64,000 nt of DNA from Rhodobacter viridis (GTDB lineage: Bacteria > Pseudomonadota > Alphaproteobacteria > Rhodobacterales > Rhodobacteraceae). Of the stretch, positions 8,738 through 19,900 are shown piece after piece; position 1 is the stretch's first letter; each line of letters opens with the position of its first letter. The stretch lies in the NCBI RefSeq assembly GCF_003217355.1, contig NZ_QJTK01000010.1, positions 53,613 to 117,612 of the forward strand, read 5' to 3'. Below the pieces are notes generated by a model that worked only from the letters and a program-made list of their open reading frames with translations, was not told the origin of the DNA and made no database searches. A program made the position numbers and the translations under genes.

Positions 8738-10630
8738 ATGGAAAGCTTCCTGCTTCAGGCCACGCTTTATCTTGTCGCCATGGTTGTGGCGGTGCCACTG
8801 GCCACACGGGCGGGTTTGGGCTCGGTGCTGGGCTATCTGATCGCCGGGGTGATCATCGGCCCCTGCCTCGGGCTGGTGCAGGGCGAGGCGCATGATCTGC
8901 AGCATTTCGCCGAATTCGGCGTGGTGATGATGCTGTTCCTGATCGGGCTCGAGCTGGACCCGAAGGCGCTCTGGTCGATGCGGGACAAGCTTGTGGGCCT
9001 TGGCGGGCTGCAGGTGCTGATCACCACGGTCGCCGTCGCCGTGGTGGCGTTGGCTGTGGGCCAGCCGCCGCGCGGCGCAATCGCGCTGGGGGCGATCCTG
9101 TCGCTGTCCTCGACGGCGATCGTGGTGCAGATGCTGACCGAAAAGCGGCTGATGCAGACGGCTGGCGGGCGCTCGGCCTTTGCGGTGCTGCTGACGCAGG
9201 ACATCGCGGTGATCCCGATGCTGGCGCTGTTGCCGCTGCTCGCCCTGCCCGGCGCGCGCGAGCTGGCCCGGGCCGAGGCCTCGGGCCACGGTGCGACCGC
9301 CTTCATGGATGCCCTGCCCGCCTGGGGGATGACGCTGATGACGCTGGCCGCGGTCGTGCTGGTGGTGGGCATCGGCCATTTCCTGGTGCATCCGCTGTTT
9401 CGCTTCGTGCAGGGCTCGAAGCTGCGCGAGATCCATACCGCCGTGGCATTGATGCTGGTCGTCGGCATCGCCTCGCTGATGAACCTTGTCGGGCTGTCCC
9501 CCGCGCTTGGCACCTTCCTCGCCGGGGTGGTTCTGGCGGATTCCGAATTCAAGCACGAACTCGAAAGCAGCCTCGAGCCGTTCAAGGGCCTCTTGATGGG
9601 GCTTTTCTTCATCGCGGTCGGCGCGGGCATCGACCTCGAGGTGTTCTTTGCCGGGCCGCTGAAGATCATCGCGCTGGTGCTGGGGCTCGTGGCGCTGAAA
9701 TCGGCGGTGCTCTATGGGCTGGCACGGCTCTTCGGGCTTCTGGGCACGGATCGGTGGCTGTTCACCTTCGGGCTGGCACAGGCGGGGGAATTCTCGCTGG
9801 TGCTGGTGTCCTTTGCGACGATGCAGCGGATCCTGCCGCAGGAGACCGCGGAAAAGGCGCTTCTGGTGATCGCACTCTCGATGCTGCTCTCGCCGATGCT
9901 GTTCCTGTTGCACGAGCGGCTGTCGCGCAAGACCAAGCCTGATGCCCGCCCCGATCCCGACCAGATCGACGAGGAACAGCCGATCATCATCGCGGGCGCC
10001 GGGCGCTTTGGTCAGGTGGTGAACCGGATGGTGACGATGTCGGGCTTTCGCACCACGGTTCTGGATGCCGATCTGAAGACGGTGCAGACCCTGCGCACCT
10101 TCGGCTTCAAGGCCTGGTATGGCGATCCCGCGCAACCGCAGTTGCTGGCGGCCGCCGGGCTGAGCCGTGCGCGCGTGCTGGTGGCGGCGCTCGACGACAA
10201 GGAGGCGACGAACCGGCTCGTTGCCTATGCCCGCAAGGAGCGGCCCGACCTGCACATCATCGCCCGCGCCCGCGACCGCTATCACGTCTACGATCTTTAC
10301 GCCGCGGGCGCCGATGACATCGTGCGCGAGATGTTCGACAGCTCGTGCCGCGCGGCGCGCTATGTGCTGGAAAACATCGGGCTGAGCGAGTTCGAGGCGC
10401 ATGAGCTGGAACGGCTGTTCTGGAAGCTCGACCGAAACGCCGTGCGCGATCTGGCCGAGGTCTGGAAACCCGGGGTCGAGGCCGAGAAGAACGCCGAATA
10501 TGTCGACCGGGTGAAGGCGCTCAACACCGAGTTCGAAGCGCAGATGCTGGCCCATTTCACCGAGCGGCGGCGGCAATCGAATGCGCAGGGCAAGGCGCCG
10601 CAAGACCGCGACGTGATCGAAGAGGGCTGA
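8738..10630 (+). CDS. Kef-type cation/proton antiporter with TrkA-N (RCK) domain
   Basis: This 630-residue member of the CPA2 monovalent cation:proton antiporter family sits in the inner membrane. Residues 1 to about 390 form the transmembrane Na/H exchanger domain, including LGYLIAGVIIGP, MLFLIGLELDP and the conserved LSLSSTAIVVQMLTEK. A nucleotide-binding RCK domain starts near residue 413 (PIIIAGAGRFGQVVNRM, glycine-rich Rossmann loop) and is followed by the usual C-terminal tail. This is the layout of KefB/KefC, the glutathione-gated potassium efflux systems that protect against electrophiles. No kefF/kefG ancillary gene is adjacent. The gene stands alone, 155 bp after the preceding one, and converges on carD. 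Confidence 0.9.
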   Translation: MESFLLQATLYLVAMVVAVPLATRAGLGSVLGYLIAGVIIGPCLGLVQGEAHDLQHFAEFGVVMMLFLIGLELDPKALWSMRDKLVGLGGLQVLITTVAVAVVALAVGQPPRGAIALGAILSLSSTAIVVQMLTEKRLMQTAGGRSAFAVLLTQDIAVIPMLALLPLLALPGARELARAEASGHGATAFMDALPAWGMTLMTLAAVVLVVGIGHFLVHPLFRFVQGSKLREIHTAVALMLVVGIASLMNLVGLSPALGTFLAGVVLADSEFKHELESSLEPFKGLLMGLFFIAVGAGIDLEVFFAGPLKIIALVLGLVALKSAVLYGLARLFGLLGTDRWLFTFGLAQAGEFSLVLVSFATMQRILPQETAEKALLVIALSMLLSPMLFLLHERLSRKTKPDARPDPDQIDEEQPIIIAGAGRFGQVVNRMVTMSGFRTTVLDADLKTVQTLRTFGFKAWYGDPAQPQLLAAAGLSRARVLVAALDDKEATNRLVAYARKERPDLHIIARARDRYHVYDLYAAGADDIVREMFDSSCRAARYVLENIGLSEFEAHELERLFWKLDRNAVRDLAEVWKPGVEAEKNAEYVDRVKALNTEFEAQMLAHFTERRRQSNAQGKAPQDRDVIEEG

Positions 10631-10668
10631 GCCCCCCTTCCGCCCCGAAACGATCCCCGGAAACGAAA

Positions 10669-10690
10669 ACGGGCCCCGCGAGGGGCCCGT
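10669..10690. terminator. Bidirectional terminator between the Kef gene and carD
   Basis: The 9-bp arms ACGGGCCCC and GGGGCCCGT enclose a GCGA loop. On the minus strand the stem is followed by a T-rich run (TTTTCGTTT), so it is a good intrinsic terminator for carD. On the plus strand it can end the Kef transcript. Confidence 0.8.
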
Positions 10691-10712
10691 TCGATTGTGA
10701 GGGTTCTGCGCC

Positions 10713-11222
10713 TCAGGCGGCGCGGCCAACCAGAACTTCGTCGACCTTCTTCGCGGCCCCGGCTTCATCGGTGCCCGAGACGGCCGCGACTTCGCGGGTC
10801 AGGCGCTCCAGCGCGGCTTCGTAAAGCTGACGTTCCGAGTAGGATTGTTCGCGCTGATCATCGGCGCGGTGCAGGTCACGCACCACTTCGGCGATCGACA
10901 GCAGGTCACCCGAATTGATCTTTTGCTCGTATTCCTGAGCCCGGCGCGACCACATCGCACGCTTGACCTTGGCCTTGCCCTTCAGGGTTTCCAGCGCCTT
11001 GGTGACGACGTCGGGGCTCGACAGACCACGCATACCGATGTCCACCGCCTTGTGGGTGGGAACGCGGAGCGTCATCTTGTCCTTTTCGAACGAGATCACG
11101 AACAGCTCCAGCCGCAGCCCGGCAATTTCCTGTTCCTCGATCGAGATGATCTTGCCGACGCCATGAGCCGGATACACAACGAAATCGTCCGGACGGAAAT
11201 CGGTCTTCTTCATTTTGGTCAT
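10713..11222 (-). CDS. carD: CarD family RNA polymerase-binding transcription regulator
   Basis: This 169-residue protein has the N-terminal RNA polymerase-interacting Tudor-like domain (FVVYPAHGVGKIISIE, LRVPTHKA) and a helical C-terminal DNA-binding domain with the conserved RAQEYEQKINSGDL stretch. In Rhodobacter, CarD is known to stabilise open complexes at promoters lacking the thymine at -7, including rRNA promoters. It is therefore an essential-type global factor. The start at 11222 follows AAGGAAG; an in-frame ATG three codons later (MKKTDF) is also possible. The gene is monocistronic, with its own terminator downstream and a 400-bp upstream region. Confidence 0.95.
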   Translation of the reverse strand: MTKMKKTDFRPDDFVVYPAHGVGKIISIEEQEIAGLRLELFVISFEKDKMTLRVPTHKAVDIGMRGLSSPDVVTKALETLKGKAKVKRAMWSRRAQEYEQKINSGDLLSIAEVVRDLHRADDQREQSYSERQLYEAALERLTREVAAVSGTDEAGAAKKVDEVLVGRAA

Positions 11223-11622
11223 TCAGTCGCTTCCTTGCACCCGGTTACGGCCCCCTCACGGTCAAAAAGAGACACGCGGCACGAATGGTGCAGCAGTGTC
11301 CGGACTTTCGCGTGAGAATTCCCGCCAGACGAGCAGTTCTGCGCGGGGAGTGGGGCGTTCTCCTTTGTAACGACTTTATAGCACAAAATTCAGCCGATTC
11401 ATAGCATCGCACGGGGGAACATGCGCGTGAACGGCCGGAATTTGATGATCAATCCATGTTTTGCATTAATCTCACGGGTCGCCCGCCAGCGACGAATCGG
11501 CGCATGGCGGTTGCAGACCCGAACTCTGCTCCGGAAGAGCAGAGTCCACAGCCAGCCGTTTTGCGAAACGACTCAGCCGGAAGGGGCGGGACGCGCGCGC
11601 GTCCCCCCCATGAGCGCCGCGA
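11223..11622. other. carD-fdxA intergenic region with two palindromes
   Basis: This 400-bp stretch has no convincing gene. It is locally AT-richer around 11370-11470, which is where the carD promoter should lie. Two inverted repeats stand out. The first is ACTCTGCT/AGCAGAGT at 11523-11530 and 11538-11545 with a 7-base loop. The second is an 18-bp perfect palindrome, GGGACGCGCGCGCGTCCC, at 11588-11605, only 17 bases after the fdxA stop codon on the minus strand. The second is the likely end of the fdxA transcript, although no strong T-run follows. Confidence 0.5.
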
Positions 11623-11961
11623 TCAGTCGCCGGTGCCGGGATTCGGCGAGAAGTATTTCTCGCGCTTGCCGGTCTCGCCGTCGAATTTCTTGTGATCGGG
11701 CATCGGATCTTTCTTGATCGTGATGACCGGCCATTGGCTCGCATAGGTGCGGTTGAACTCGACCCAGTCCTCCATGCCCGGCTCGGTGTCCGGACGGATC
11801 GCGTCGGCCGGGCATTCCGGTTCGCAGACCCCGCAGTCGATACATTCGTCGGGATGGATCACCAGCGTGTTCTCGCCTTCGTAGAAGCAGTCCACCGGGC
11901 AGACTTCCACACAGTCGGTATATTTGCAGGCGATGCAGTTGTCGGTGACGACATAGGTCAT
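11623..11961 (-). CDS. fdxA: Seven-iron ferredoxin (FdxA, ferredoxin II type)
   Basis: This 112-residue cytoplasmic electron carrier has cysteines at C9, C17 and C50, spaced as the ligands of a 3Fe-4S cluster, and at C21, C40, C43 and C46 for a 4Fe-4S cluster. That is the Azotobacter FdI pattern with one residue offset. The sequence around [18 protein letters not shown] and the long C-terminal extension ending NPGTGD match what I know of the R. capsulatus seven-iron ferredoxin. Physiological partners are not shown by the context. The gene appears monocistronic. Confidence 0.95.
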   Translation of the reverse strand: MTYVVTDNCIACKYTDCVEVCPVDCFYEGENTLVIHPDECIDCGVCEPECPADAIRPDTEPGMEDWVEFNRTYASQWPVITIKKDPMPDHKKFDGETGKREKYFSPNPGTGD

Positions 11962-12067
11962 TCTTTTAACCCCAATCTTTGGCGCAGGGATTTCCTAGCC
12001 CCCCGGCGACGATCAATCAAGAGCAGGAGATATACAAAAACCGGGTGCGGCGAAGTGCCGGGGGGCT

Positions 12068-12361
12068 TCACCCCTCCTCCGGCCCCGTGGCTGGTGCCCC
12101 GATCAGCTCGTAAAGCGTCGCTGCCTCGGGCGCGGGGCCACGGCGGGTGCCACAGGCGAGAATGCGCAACACCCGCACCTCCGGCCCCAGAACCAGCGTC
12201 AGCACGTCCCCCGGGCCGACGGCGCGGCCGGGCTTTTCGGTCTTCTGCCCGTTCACCCGGACCCGGCCCGCGGCGACCAGATCAACGGCCAAGGCGCGGC
12301 TCTTCACGAACCGCGCCTGCCAGAGCCATTTGTCGATGCGGATGCGATCCCCGTCAGACAA
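12068..12361 (-). CDS. S4-domain RNA-binding protein (Hsp15-like)
   Basis: This 97-residue protein is essentially one S4 domain: RIDKWLWQARFVKSRALA, then AAGRVRVNGQKTEKPGRAVGPGD. It resembles Hsp15 (HslR), which binds stalled 50S subunits carrying peptidyl-tRNA in E. coli. It starts 3 bases after the stop codon of the upstream SUV3-like helicase on the same strand, so the two RNA-related genes are almost certainly co-transcribed. The C-terminal 25 residues are variable and Pro/Glu-rich. Confidence 0.88.
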   Translation of the reverse strand: MSDGDRIRIDKWLWQARFVKSRALAVDLVAAGRVRVNGQKTEKPGRAVGPGDVLTLVLGPEVRVLRILACGTRRGPAPEAATLYELIGAPATGPEEG

Positions 12362-12364
12362 GAA

Positions 12365-15265
<2,901 letters not shown>

Positions 15266-15297
15266 CGCATGCCCGTCATCGCATTCCTCCTGCAGGC

Positions 15298-15858
15298 TCA
15301 CAAGGTGATGCCCGCAAGCTCCTTTTCCAGCCGTGTGATCGAATCCTTCACATCCTGCTGATGCGGGTTCAAGGCGAAAGAGGCGCGAAAGGCCGCCAAC
15401 GCGCGGGCTTTGTCGCCCATGTCGGCGAAAATCATGCCGAGACCCGCCAGGGCGCCCCAGTGCCGCGGCTCGAGCTTCAGCACCTGCGCGATATCGGCCA
15501 TCGAGGGGCCAAGCTCGCCCGCCATGTAATAGGCGGTCGCGCGGGCGTTCCAGCCCTCGGGGAAATCGGGGGCGTGATCGGTCAGCGCGGTCAGATGCTC
15601 GATCGCCGCGGGCAGATCGCCCGCATCCATCGCCTCTTCGCCGCGCTTCAAAAGCAGATCCATCGTCGAGGACCCCGACCGCGACCAGGCGCGGCGGATA
15701 TCCGATTCGGCCGTCTGCCAGCCCTCGTAGGCGGGATCGGCCAGTTCGGAAAACTGCCGTTCCAGCCCCGTGGTCTCGGCCCAGGCCGGAAAACCGAGGT
15801 TGACGAATACGGCAACTGCCGCAACGATACATTTGTCTCTGATCGAAAGCGCCCGCAT
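15298..15858 (-). CDS. Exported TPR-repeat protein
   Basis: This 186-residue protein starts with a basic N-region and hydrophobic core (RALSIRDKCIVAAVAVFVNLG) ending PAWAE, a likely Sec signal peptide. At least three tetratricopeptide-like helical pairs follow, including LLKRGEEAMDAGDLPAAIEHL, GWNARATAYYMAGE and ALAGLGMIFADMGDKARALAAF. It is therefore probably a periplasmic scaffold of unknown partner. An upstream in-frame ATG at 15954 would bury the signal peptide, so ATG 15858 is preferred. It precedes the helicase in the same operon and is divergent from the SCP2-like gene with a 63-bp gap that must hold both promoters. Confidence 0.82.
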   Translation of the reverse strand: MRALSIRDKCIVAAVAVFVNLGFPAWAETTGLERQFSELADPAYEGWQTAESDIRRAWSRSGSSTMDLLLKRGEEAMDAGDLPAAIEHLTALTDHAPDFPEGWNARATAYYMAGELGPSMADIAQVLKLEPRHWGALAGLGMIFADMGDKARALAAFRASFALNPHQQDVKDSITRLEKELAGITL

Positions 15859-15921
15859 ATACGGAACTCTAACCCATATGCCGCGAAAATCGAGGGGGCG
15901 GCGTTCACAATCGGAGGCAAC

Positions 15922-16209
15922 ATGAGCAAAGTCATCGAAAAAGCCGTGGAACAACTGGCGGCCAAGCTGCCGAACGGCTTTTCGTCCACGGCAAAATTCG
16001 TCATCGAGGGCGAGGGCAGCATCATCTGCGACCCCGATGGCGTGCGCGCGGGCGATGACGCGGCCGAGGTCACGCTGACCTCCGACACCGACACGTTCCG
16101 CGGCATGATCGAGGGCACGGTCAACCCGACCATGGCCTTCATGTCGGGCAAGCTGAAGATCGACGGCGCGATGGGCGTGGCGATGCAGCTGGGCTCCGCG
16201 CTCTCGTGA
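15922..16209 (+). CDS. SCP2 sterol-carrier-like lipid-binding protein
   Basis: This 95-residue single-domain protein has the SCP2 signature order: KFVIEGEGSIICDPDGV, AEVTLTSDTDTFRGMIEG, then NPTMAFMSGKLKIDGAMGVAM. Bacterial family members bind fatty acyl or other hydrophobic ligands. The start ATG follows CGGAGG. The stop codon overlaps the GTG start of the following hydrolase, so the two are translationally coupled and a shared lipid-related role is reasonable. Confidence 0.9.
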   Translation: MSKVIEKAVEQLAAKLPNGFSSTAKFVIEGEGSIICDPDGVRAGDDAAEVTLTSDTDTFRGMIEGTVNPTMAFMSGKLKIDGAMGVAMQLGSALS

Positions 16210-17144
16210 TCGAGGAAGCCCCCCTTCACGCGGATCTGGCCGAGGGGCCCGAAGGCGGTCAGGCCTGGTGGCTGACCGCCGCCGATGGCGTGCGGCTGCG
16301 GCTGACGCTTTGGGGCGGGGGGGCGAAGGGCACGGTGTTCCTGTTTCAGGGCCGGGCCGAATATGCGGAAAAATACGGGCCTGCGGCGGCCGATCTGGCA
16401 GGCCGCGGCTACAGCACGCTGGTGATCGACTGGCGCGGACAGGGGCTATCGGACCGTCTGATCGACGATCCGGTCAAGGGCTATGTCGGCGCCTTCAGCG
16501 ATTATCAGCGCGATGTCGATGCGATGCTGGCGGCGGCGGCGCGTCTCGATCTGCCGCGGCCCTGGGTCGTGCTCGCGCATTCGATGGGCGGCACGATCGC
16601 ATTGCGCCGTCTGATGGGGGCGCATCCCTTTGCCGCCGTTGCCTTTTCCGCGCCGATGTGGGGCGTGGGCCTGCCTCGGGTGATCAAGCCTTTCGGGGGG
16701 CCGCTCGCGCGGATGACCGGGGGCAGCCCGCTCGCACTGACCTATGCGCCCGGCTGGGGGCCGGTGAGCTTCGTGCATCGCGCGGGGTTTCACGACAATT
16801 TCCTGACCAGCGATCCCGACATGTGGTCGATGCTGCTGCGGCAGGTGGCAAAGGCGCCGGGTCTTGCGATTGCGGGCGCCTGCCTGCACTGGGTCGCGGA
16901 AGCGGTGCTCGAATGCGAGGCCTTGACCGCCCTGCCCGCGCCCGATCTGCCCTGCTATTGCGCGCTTGGCACGCGCGAACGGATCGTGCCGAAGGAGCCG
17001 ATCCGCACCCGCATGGGCAGCTGGCCGCAGGGGCAACTGGCGCTTTACGACGGCGCCGAGCACGAGGTGATGATGGAAGGCCCCGCGATGCGGGCGCGGT
17101 TCTATGACGCCTGCGCCGCGCTGTTTGACGCCCATCGGGGCTGA
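16206..17144 (+). CDS. Alpha/beta hydrolase, lysophospholipase-like
   Basis: This 312-residue serine hydrolase has the nucleophile elbow AHSMGG, the oxyanion region FLFQGRAEYAEKYG, VIDWRGQGLSDR before the elbow, and a C-terminal histidine in YDGAEHEVMME. The order and the RGQGLS motif resemble PldB/monoacylglycerol lipase proteins. It starts with GTG at 16206, overlapping the stop codon of the SCP2-like gene (GTGA). The substrate is unknown; the neighbour suggests a lipid. The transcript ends at the hairpin just downstream. Confidence 0.88.
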   Translation: MIEEAPLHADLAEGPEGGQAWWLTAADGVRLRLTLWGGGAKGTVFLFQGRAEYAEKYGPAAADLAGRGYSTLVIDWRGQGLSDRLIDDPVKGYVGAFSDYQRDVDAMLAAAARLDLPRPWVVLAHSMGGTIALRRLMGAHPFAAVAFSAPMWGVGLPRVIKPFGGPLARMTGGSPLALTYAPGWGPVSFVHRAGFHDNFLTSDPDMWSMLLRQVAKAPGLAIAGACLHWVAEAVLECEALTALPAPDLPCYCALGTRERIVPKEPIRTRMGSWPQGQLALYDGAEHEVMMEGPAMRARFYDACAALFDAHRG

Positions 17145-17154
17145 CCGGCCACCC

Positions 17155-17191
17155 GGGCGGAGCAGGAAAGGCATCGCCTTTCCCCGCCCGC
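17155..17191 (+). terminator. Nested hairpin after the lysophospholipase-like gene
   Basis: The outer arms CGGGCGG/CCGCCCG enclose a spacer and inner arms GGAAAGGC/GCCTTTCC with an ATC loop. The structure lies 10 bases after the stop codon. There is no T-run, so it may be a transcript-stabilising 3-prime hairpin rather than a full intrinsic terminator. The rest of 17192-17379 shows no gene. Confidence 0.55.
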
Positions 17192-17379
17192 AGCGCCACC
17201 GAAGTCAAAAGACCGTTTTCCCAAGCACAGCAGAGGCCGGCGCCTGCCCCGGCGGGCGAGAAGCGCCCGCCATGGGCGGGGCGGGCGCTGGCCGGCGGCC
17301 TTTGGGGCCCCCGGCGGTCGCGGGGCCAGTGTGGCGCGTGACCTCGGCGATGGCCTCGGTCATGGCAGTGGGGATGACC

Positions 17380-18105
17380 TCAGAGCGTGATCCTGGAAAA
17401 CCCGTCGCGCAGGGCCTCGGACCAGGCCTGCGACATCGCCGAGAATTGCGCATCGTCCTTTTCGATCCGCTTGCGCAGACCGACCTTGCAGGCGTCACGC
17501 TCGATCACCGCGAGATCCAGCGGCATGCCGACGGACAGGTTCGAGCGCAGCGTCGAATCCATCGACAAAAGCACCGCCTTTTGCGCGTCTTCCAAAGACG
17601 TCCCCGGCCGCACCACCCGGTCCAGAATCGGCTTGCCGTATTTGTGCTCGCCGATCTGCAGGAACGGCGTGTCCTCGGTCGCCTCGATGAAATTGCCCTC
17701 GGGGTAGACCAGGAACATCCGCATCGCGCCGCCCTTGCGCTGCCCGGCGACGATCATCGAGGCCGACACCGTGACCTTCGACGCATTCATCTTGTGGTCG
17801 ATGTCCTGCCGCACCGAGGCGAGCGTGTTGCCGATGATCTCGGCCACGGCGAGCATCGTCGGCGCCTGCATGATCGAGGTGTCGGCACTGGTTTCGGGAT
17901 GCTCGATCGCCTCGCGCAGCCGCGCGATCGTGGTTTGCGTCACCGAGAGCGAGCCCGCGGTGAGGATCGTCACCACCCGCTCGCCCGGGTCCTCGAAGAC
18001 GAACATCTTGCGATAGGTCGCAATGTTGTCCAGCCCCGCATTGGTGCGGGTGTCGGACAGAAGCACCATGCCCCGATCCAGCAGCAGGCCCACGCAATAG
18101 GTCAT
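17380..18105 (-). CDS. Anbu-type proteasome-like protease
   Basis: This 241-residue Ntn-hydrolase is related to proteasome beta subunits. The mature N-terminus after the initiator Met is Thr2 in MTYCVGLLLDRGMVLLSDTRTNAG, as expected for a catalytic N-terminal threonine. This supports ATG 18105 rather than the ATG directly before it. The family (Anbu, bacterial proteasome homologue) forms helical open assemblies rather than closed rings, and its substrates are not settled. It is the last gene of a four-gene operon with an alpha-E protein, a transglutaminase-like protein and a circularly permuted ATP-grasp enzyme, the classic Anbu neighbourhood. Confidence 0.92.
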   Translation of the reverse strand: MTYCVGLLLDRGMVLLSDTRTNAGLDNIATYRKMFVFEDPGERVVTILTAGSLSVTQTTIARLREAIEHPETSADTSIMQAPTMLAVAEIIGNTLASVRQDIDHKMNASKVTVSASMIVAGQRKGGAMRMFLVYPEGNFIEATEDTPFLQIGEHKYGKPILDRVVRPGTSLEDAQKAVLLSMDSTLRSNLSVGMPLDLAVIERDACKVGLRKRIEKDDAQFSAMSQAWSEALRDGFSRITL

Positions 18106-18133
18106 CATTCCCCCAGAAAAGCAGGCGTAAACC

Positions 18134-18946
18134 TTATTGTTGCACCGCTTCCAAGGCAACAGTGACATCTAGCCGTTCCGAGCCATCGCCCTGTGCGACA
18201 CCCTTGATCGGCGCCGCCTCGCGCGCATCCAGACCCGAGCCGATGCGGATATAGCGCGAATCGGGGCAGCATTCATTGGCCGGATCGAAGCCGATCCAGC
18301 CGATGGTCTCGACCCAGATCTCGGCCCAGGCATGGGCGGCCTCGTGCGGCTCGCCATCCTCGCGGGCGAAAAGATAGCCCGAGACATAGCGCGCGGGCAT
18401 CCCCACGGCGCGGGCCGAGGCGATCAGCGCATGGGCGTGATCCTGACAGACCCCCTCGCCCTGCGAAAGCGCCTCGGCGGCGGTGGTGTGGGCATGCGTC
18501 GTGCCGGGGCGATAGGCGATGGCGTCACTGACCGCGCGCGACAACCGATGCGCCCGGTCGAGCGGGTCTTTCGTGCCCGTCGCCGCGGCTTCGGCCAGAT
18601 CGCGCAGGGCGTGGTCGATCCAGGTGGCCGAGGTTTCGCGCAGATAGGCGAAGGGCGAGACGATCTCGCGGTGGCCGCGCAGCACGCCCGCGGTGTCGGT
18701 GGTCTCGACCTGCCCGATGGCGGAAATCGTCACCTCGGTCACCGGGCCGCGCAGCGACCAGCCTTCGACCTTGTCGCCCGCGCCGTCGCGGAAATTGCCG
18801 CCGCGAATGCCGCCCTGCACCTCGACATCCCAGCGGATCGTGCGCTGACCGTCAAAGCGCGACGGAAACAGCCGCAGCGACTGCACGGCCCCGCGCATCG
18901 GCGCGTCGTAATCATAGGTGGTGACGTGATGGACCGTCAGGATCAT
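18134..18946 (-). CDS. Transglutaminase-like cysteine protease/ligase of the Anbu operon
   Basis: This 270-residue protein has an N-terminal domain starting ILTVHHVTTYDYDAPMRGAV, typical for the bacterial transglutaminase N-domain. A papain-like core follows with C167 in GEGVCQDHAHA, H205 in HEAAHAWAEIW and D221 in GFDPANECC. That triad predicts either cleavage or formation of amide/isopeptide bonds. Its start codon overlaps the stop codon of the upstream alpha-E gene (ATGA), so translation is coupled. The partner set suggests it edits a peptide tag or modification made by the ATP-grasp enzyme; that is inference. Confidence 0.92.
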   Translation of the reverse strand: MILTVHHVTTYDYDAPMRGAVQSLRLFPSRFDGQRTIRWDVEVQGGIRGGNFRDGAGDKVEGWSLRGPVTEVTISAIGQVETTDTAGVLRGHREIVSPFAYLRETSATWIDHALRDLAEAAATGTKDPLDRAHRLSRAVSDAIAYRPGTTHAHTTAAEALSQGEGVCQDHAHALIASARAVGMPARYVSGYLFAREDGEPHEAAHAWAEIWVETIGWIGFDPANECCPDSRYIRIGSGLDAREAAPIKGVAQGDGSERLDVTVALEAVQQ

Positions 18947-19896
18947 CGCGCTTCTCCGCTCAGGTAAGCCGCCTGCACCATGTCGGACAATTCGCCGACA
19001 TCGCGGATGAAGCGGGTCAGGAATTCATGCAGGCCTTCGTCGAAGATTTCCTCGACGCGGGTTTCGGCGATCTCGCCCACAAGCGAGCGCGCCCGCATCT
19101 GCGCCGCGCCGGATTTGTGGTAGCCCCGTGCCAGCGCATCCAGATTGTCCATCGCCATGGTGACGGTCGCCACCAGCGAGCGGGGCGATTGCGGGTTCAG
19201 GATCAGGAAATGCGCGATCTTCGCCGCGGTGATCTCGCCGCCGTAAGCCCAGTGAAAGGCGCGATGCGCGGACAGCGCGCGCAGCAGCGTCTGCCACTGG
19301 TAATTATCAAGGCCGGAGCCGATGAAATCGACCGAGGGCAGCAGGACGTAATATTTCACGTCGATCAGCCGCGCGGTGTTGTCGGCCCGTTCGAGCGCGA
19401 AGCCGAGGTTCAGGAAGGCATAGCCGTCGTTGCGCAGAAGCGTCGCGTCGATCGCGCCCCGCACCAGCGCCGCCTGCCGCATCACCCATTCGGTGAGTTC
19501 GGTCAGCTCCATTTCGGACCGCGGCTTGCGCTCGAGCTGGCGCATCTCCTGAAACGCACCATTCAGCGCGTCCCAGACCTGCGAGGTCAGCGCCGTGCGC
19601 ACGATGCGGGCATTTTCCCGCGCGCGCTCGATGCAGCTCGCGACAGAACTCGGGTTGTCGCGATCAAAGAACAGATAGCTTTCGATGTTGCGCTGCACCG
19701 GGTCGCCATATTTCTCGGCAAAGCCGACCGAGGTGCCAGAGGCCTGCAACAGGCTCTCCCACTCGCTGCGATAGCCATGCCCGGCCGAGGGCATCAGCGC
19801 GATGCGGGCGCCCACTTCCAGCAGGCGCGCCATGGTTTCCGCGCGTTCGATGTAACGCGCAATCCAGAACAGGTTGTCAGCGGTCCGGCTCAGCAT
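18943..19896 (-). CDS. Alpha-E domain protein of the Anbu operon
   Basis: This 317-residue almost all-helical protein has the family opening MLSRTADNLFWIARYIERAE and the motif GYAFLNLGFALERADNTARL. Alpha-E proteins have no proven activity and occur nearly always beside circularly permuted ATP-grasp enzymes. The start at 19896 lies 4 bases after the ATP-grasp stop codon; an upstream in-frame start at 19938 would overlap it. The 3-prime end overlaps the transglutaminase start. Confidence 0.92.
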   Translation of the reverse strand: MLSRTADNLFWIARYIERAETMARLLEVGARIALMPSAGHGYRSEWESLLQASGTSVGFAEKYGDPVQRNIESYLFFDRDNPSSVASCIERARENARIVRTALTSQVWDALNGAFQEMRQLERKPRSEMELTELTEWVMRQAALVRGAIDATLLRNDGYAFLNLGFALERADNTARLIDVKYYVLLPSVDFIGSGLDNYQWQTLLRALSAHRAFHWAYGGEITAAKIAHFLILNPQSPRSLVATVTMAMDNLDALARGYHKSGAAQMRARSLVGEIAETRVEEIFDEGLHEFLTRFIRDVGELSDMVQAAYLSGEAR

Positions 19897-19900
19897 GCTT

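Noticed and set aside
15298..15954. Longer TPR protein starting at 15954
   Set aside because: The extra 32 residues are not protein-like, would bury the signal peptide and would overlap the start of the divergent SCP2-like gene.
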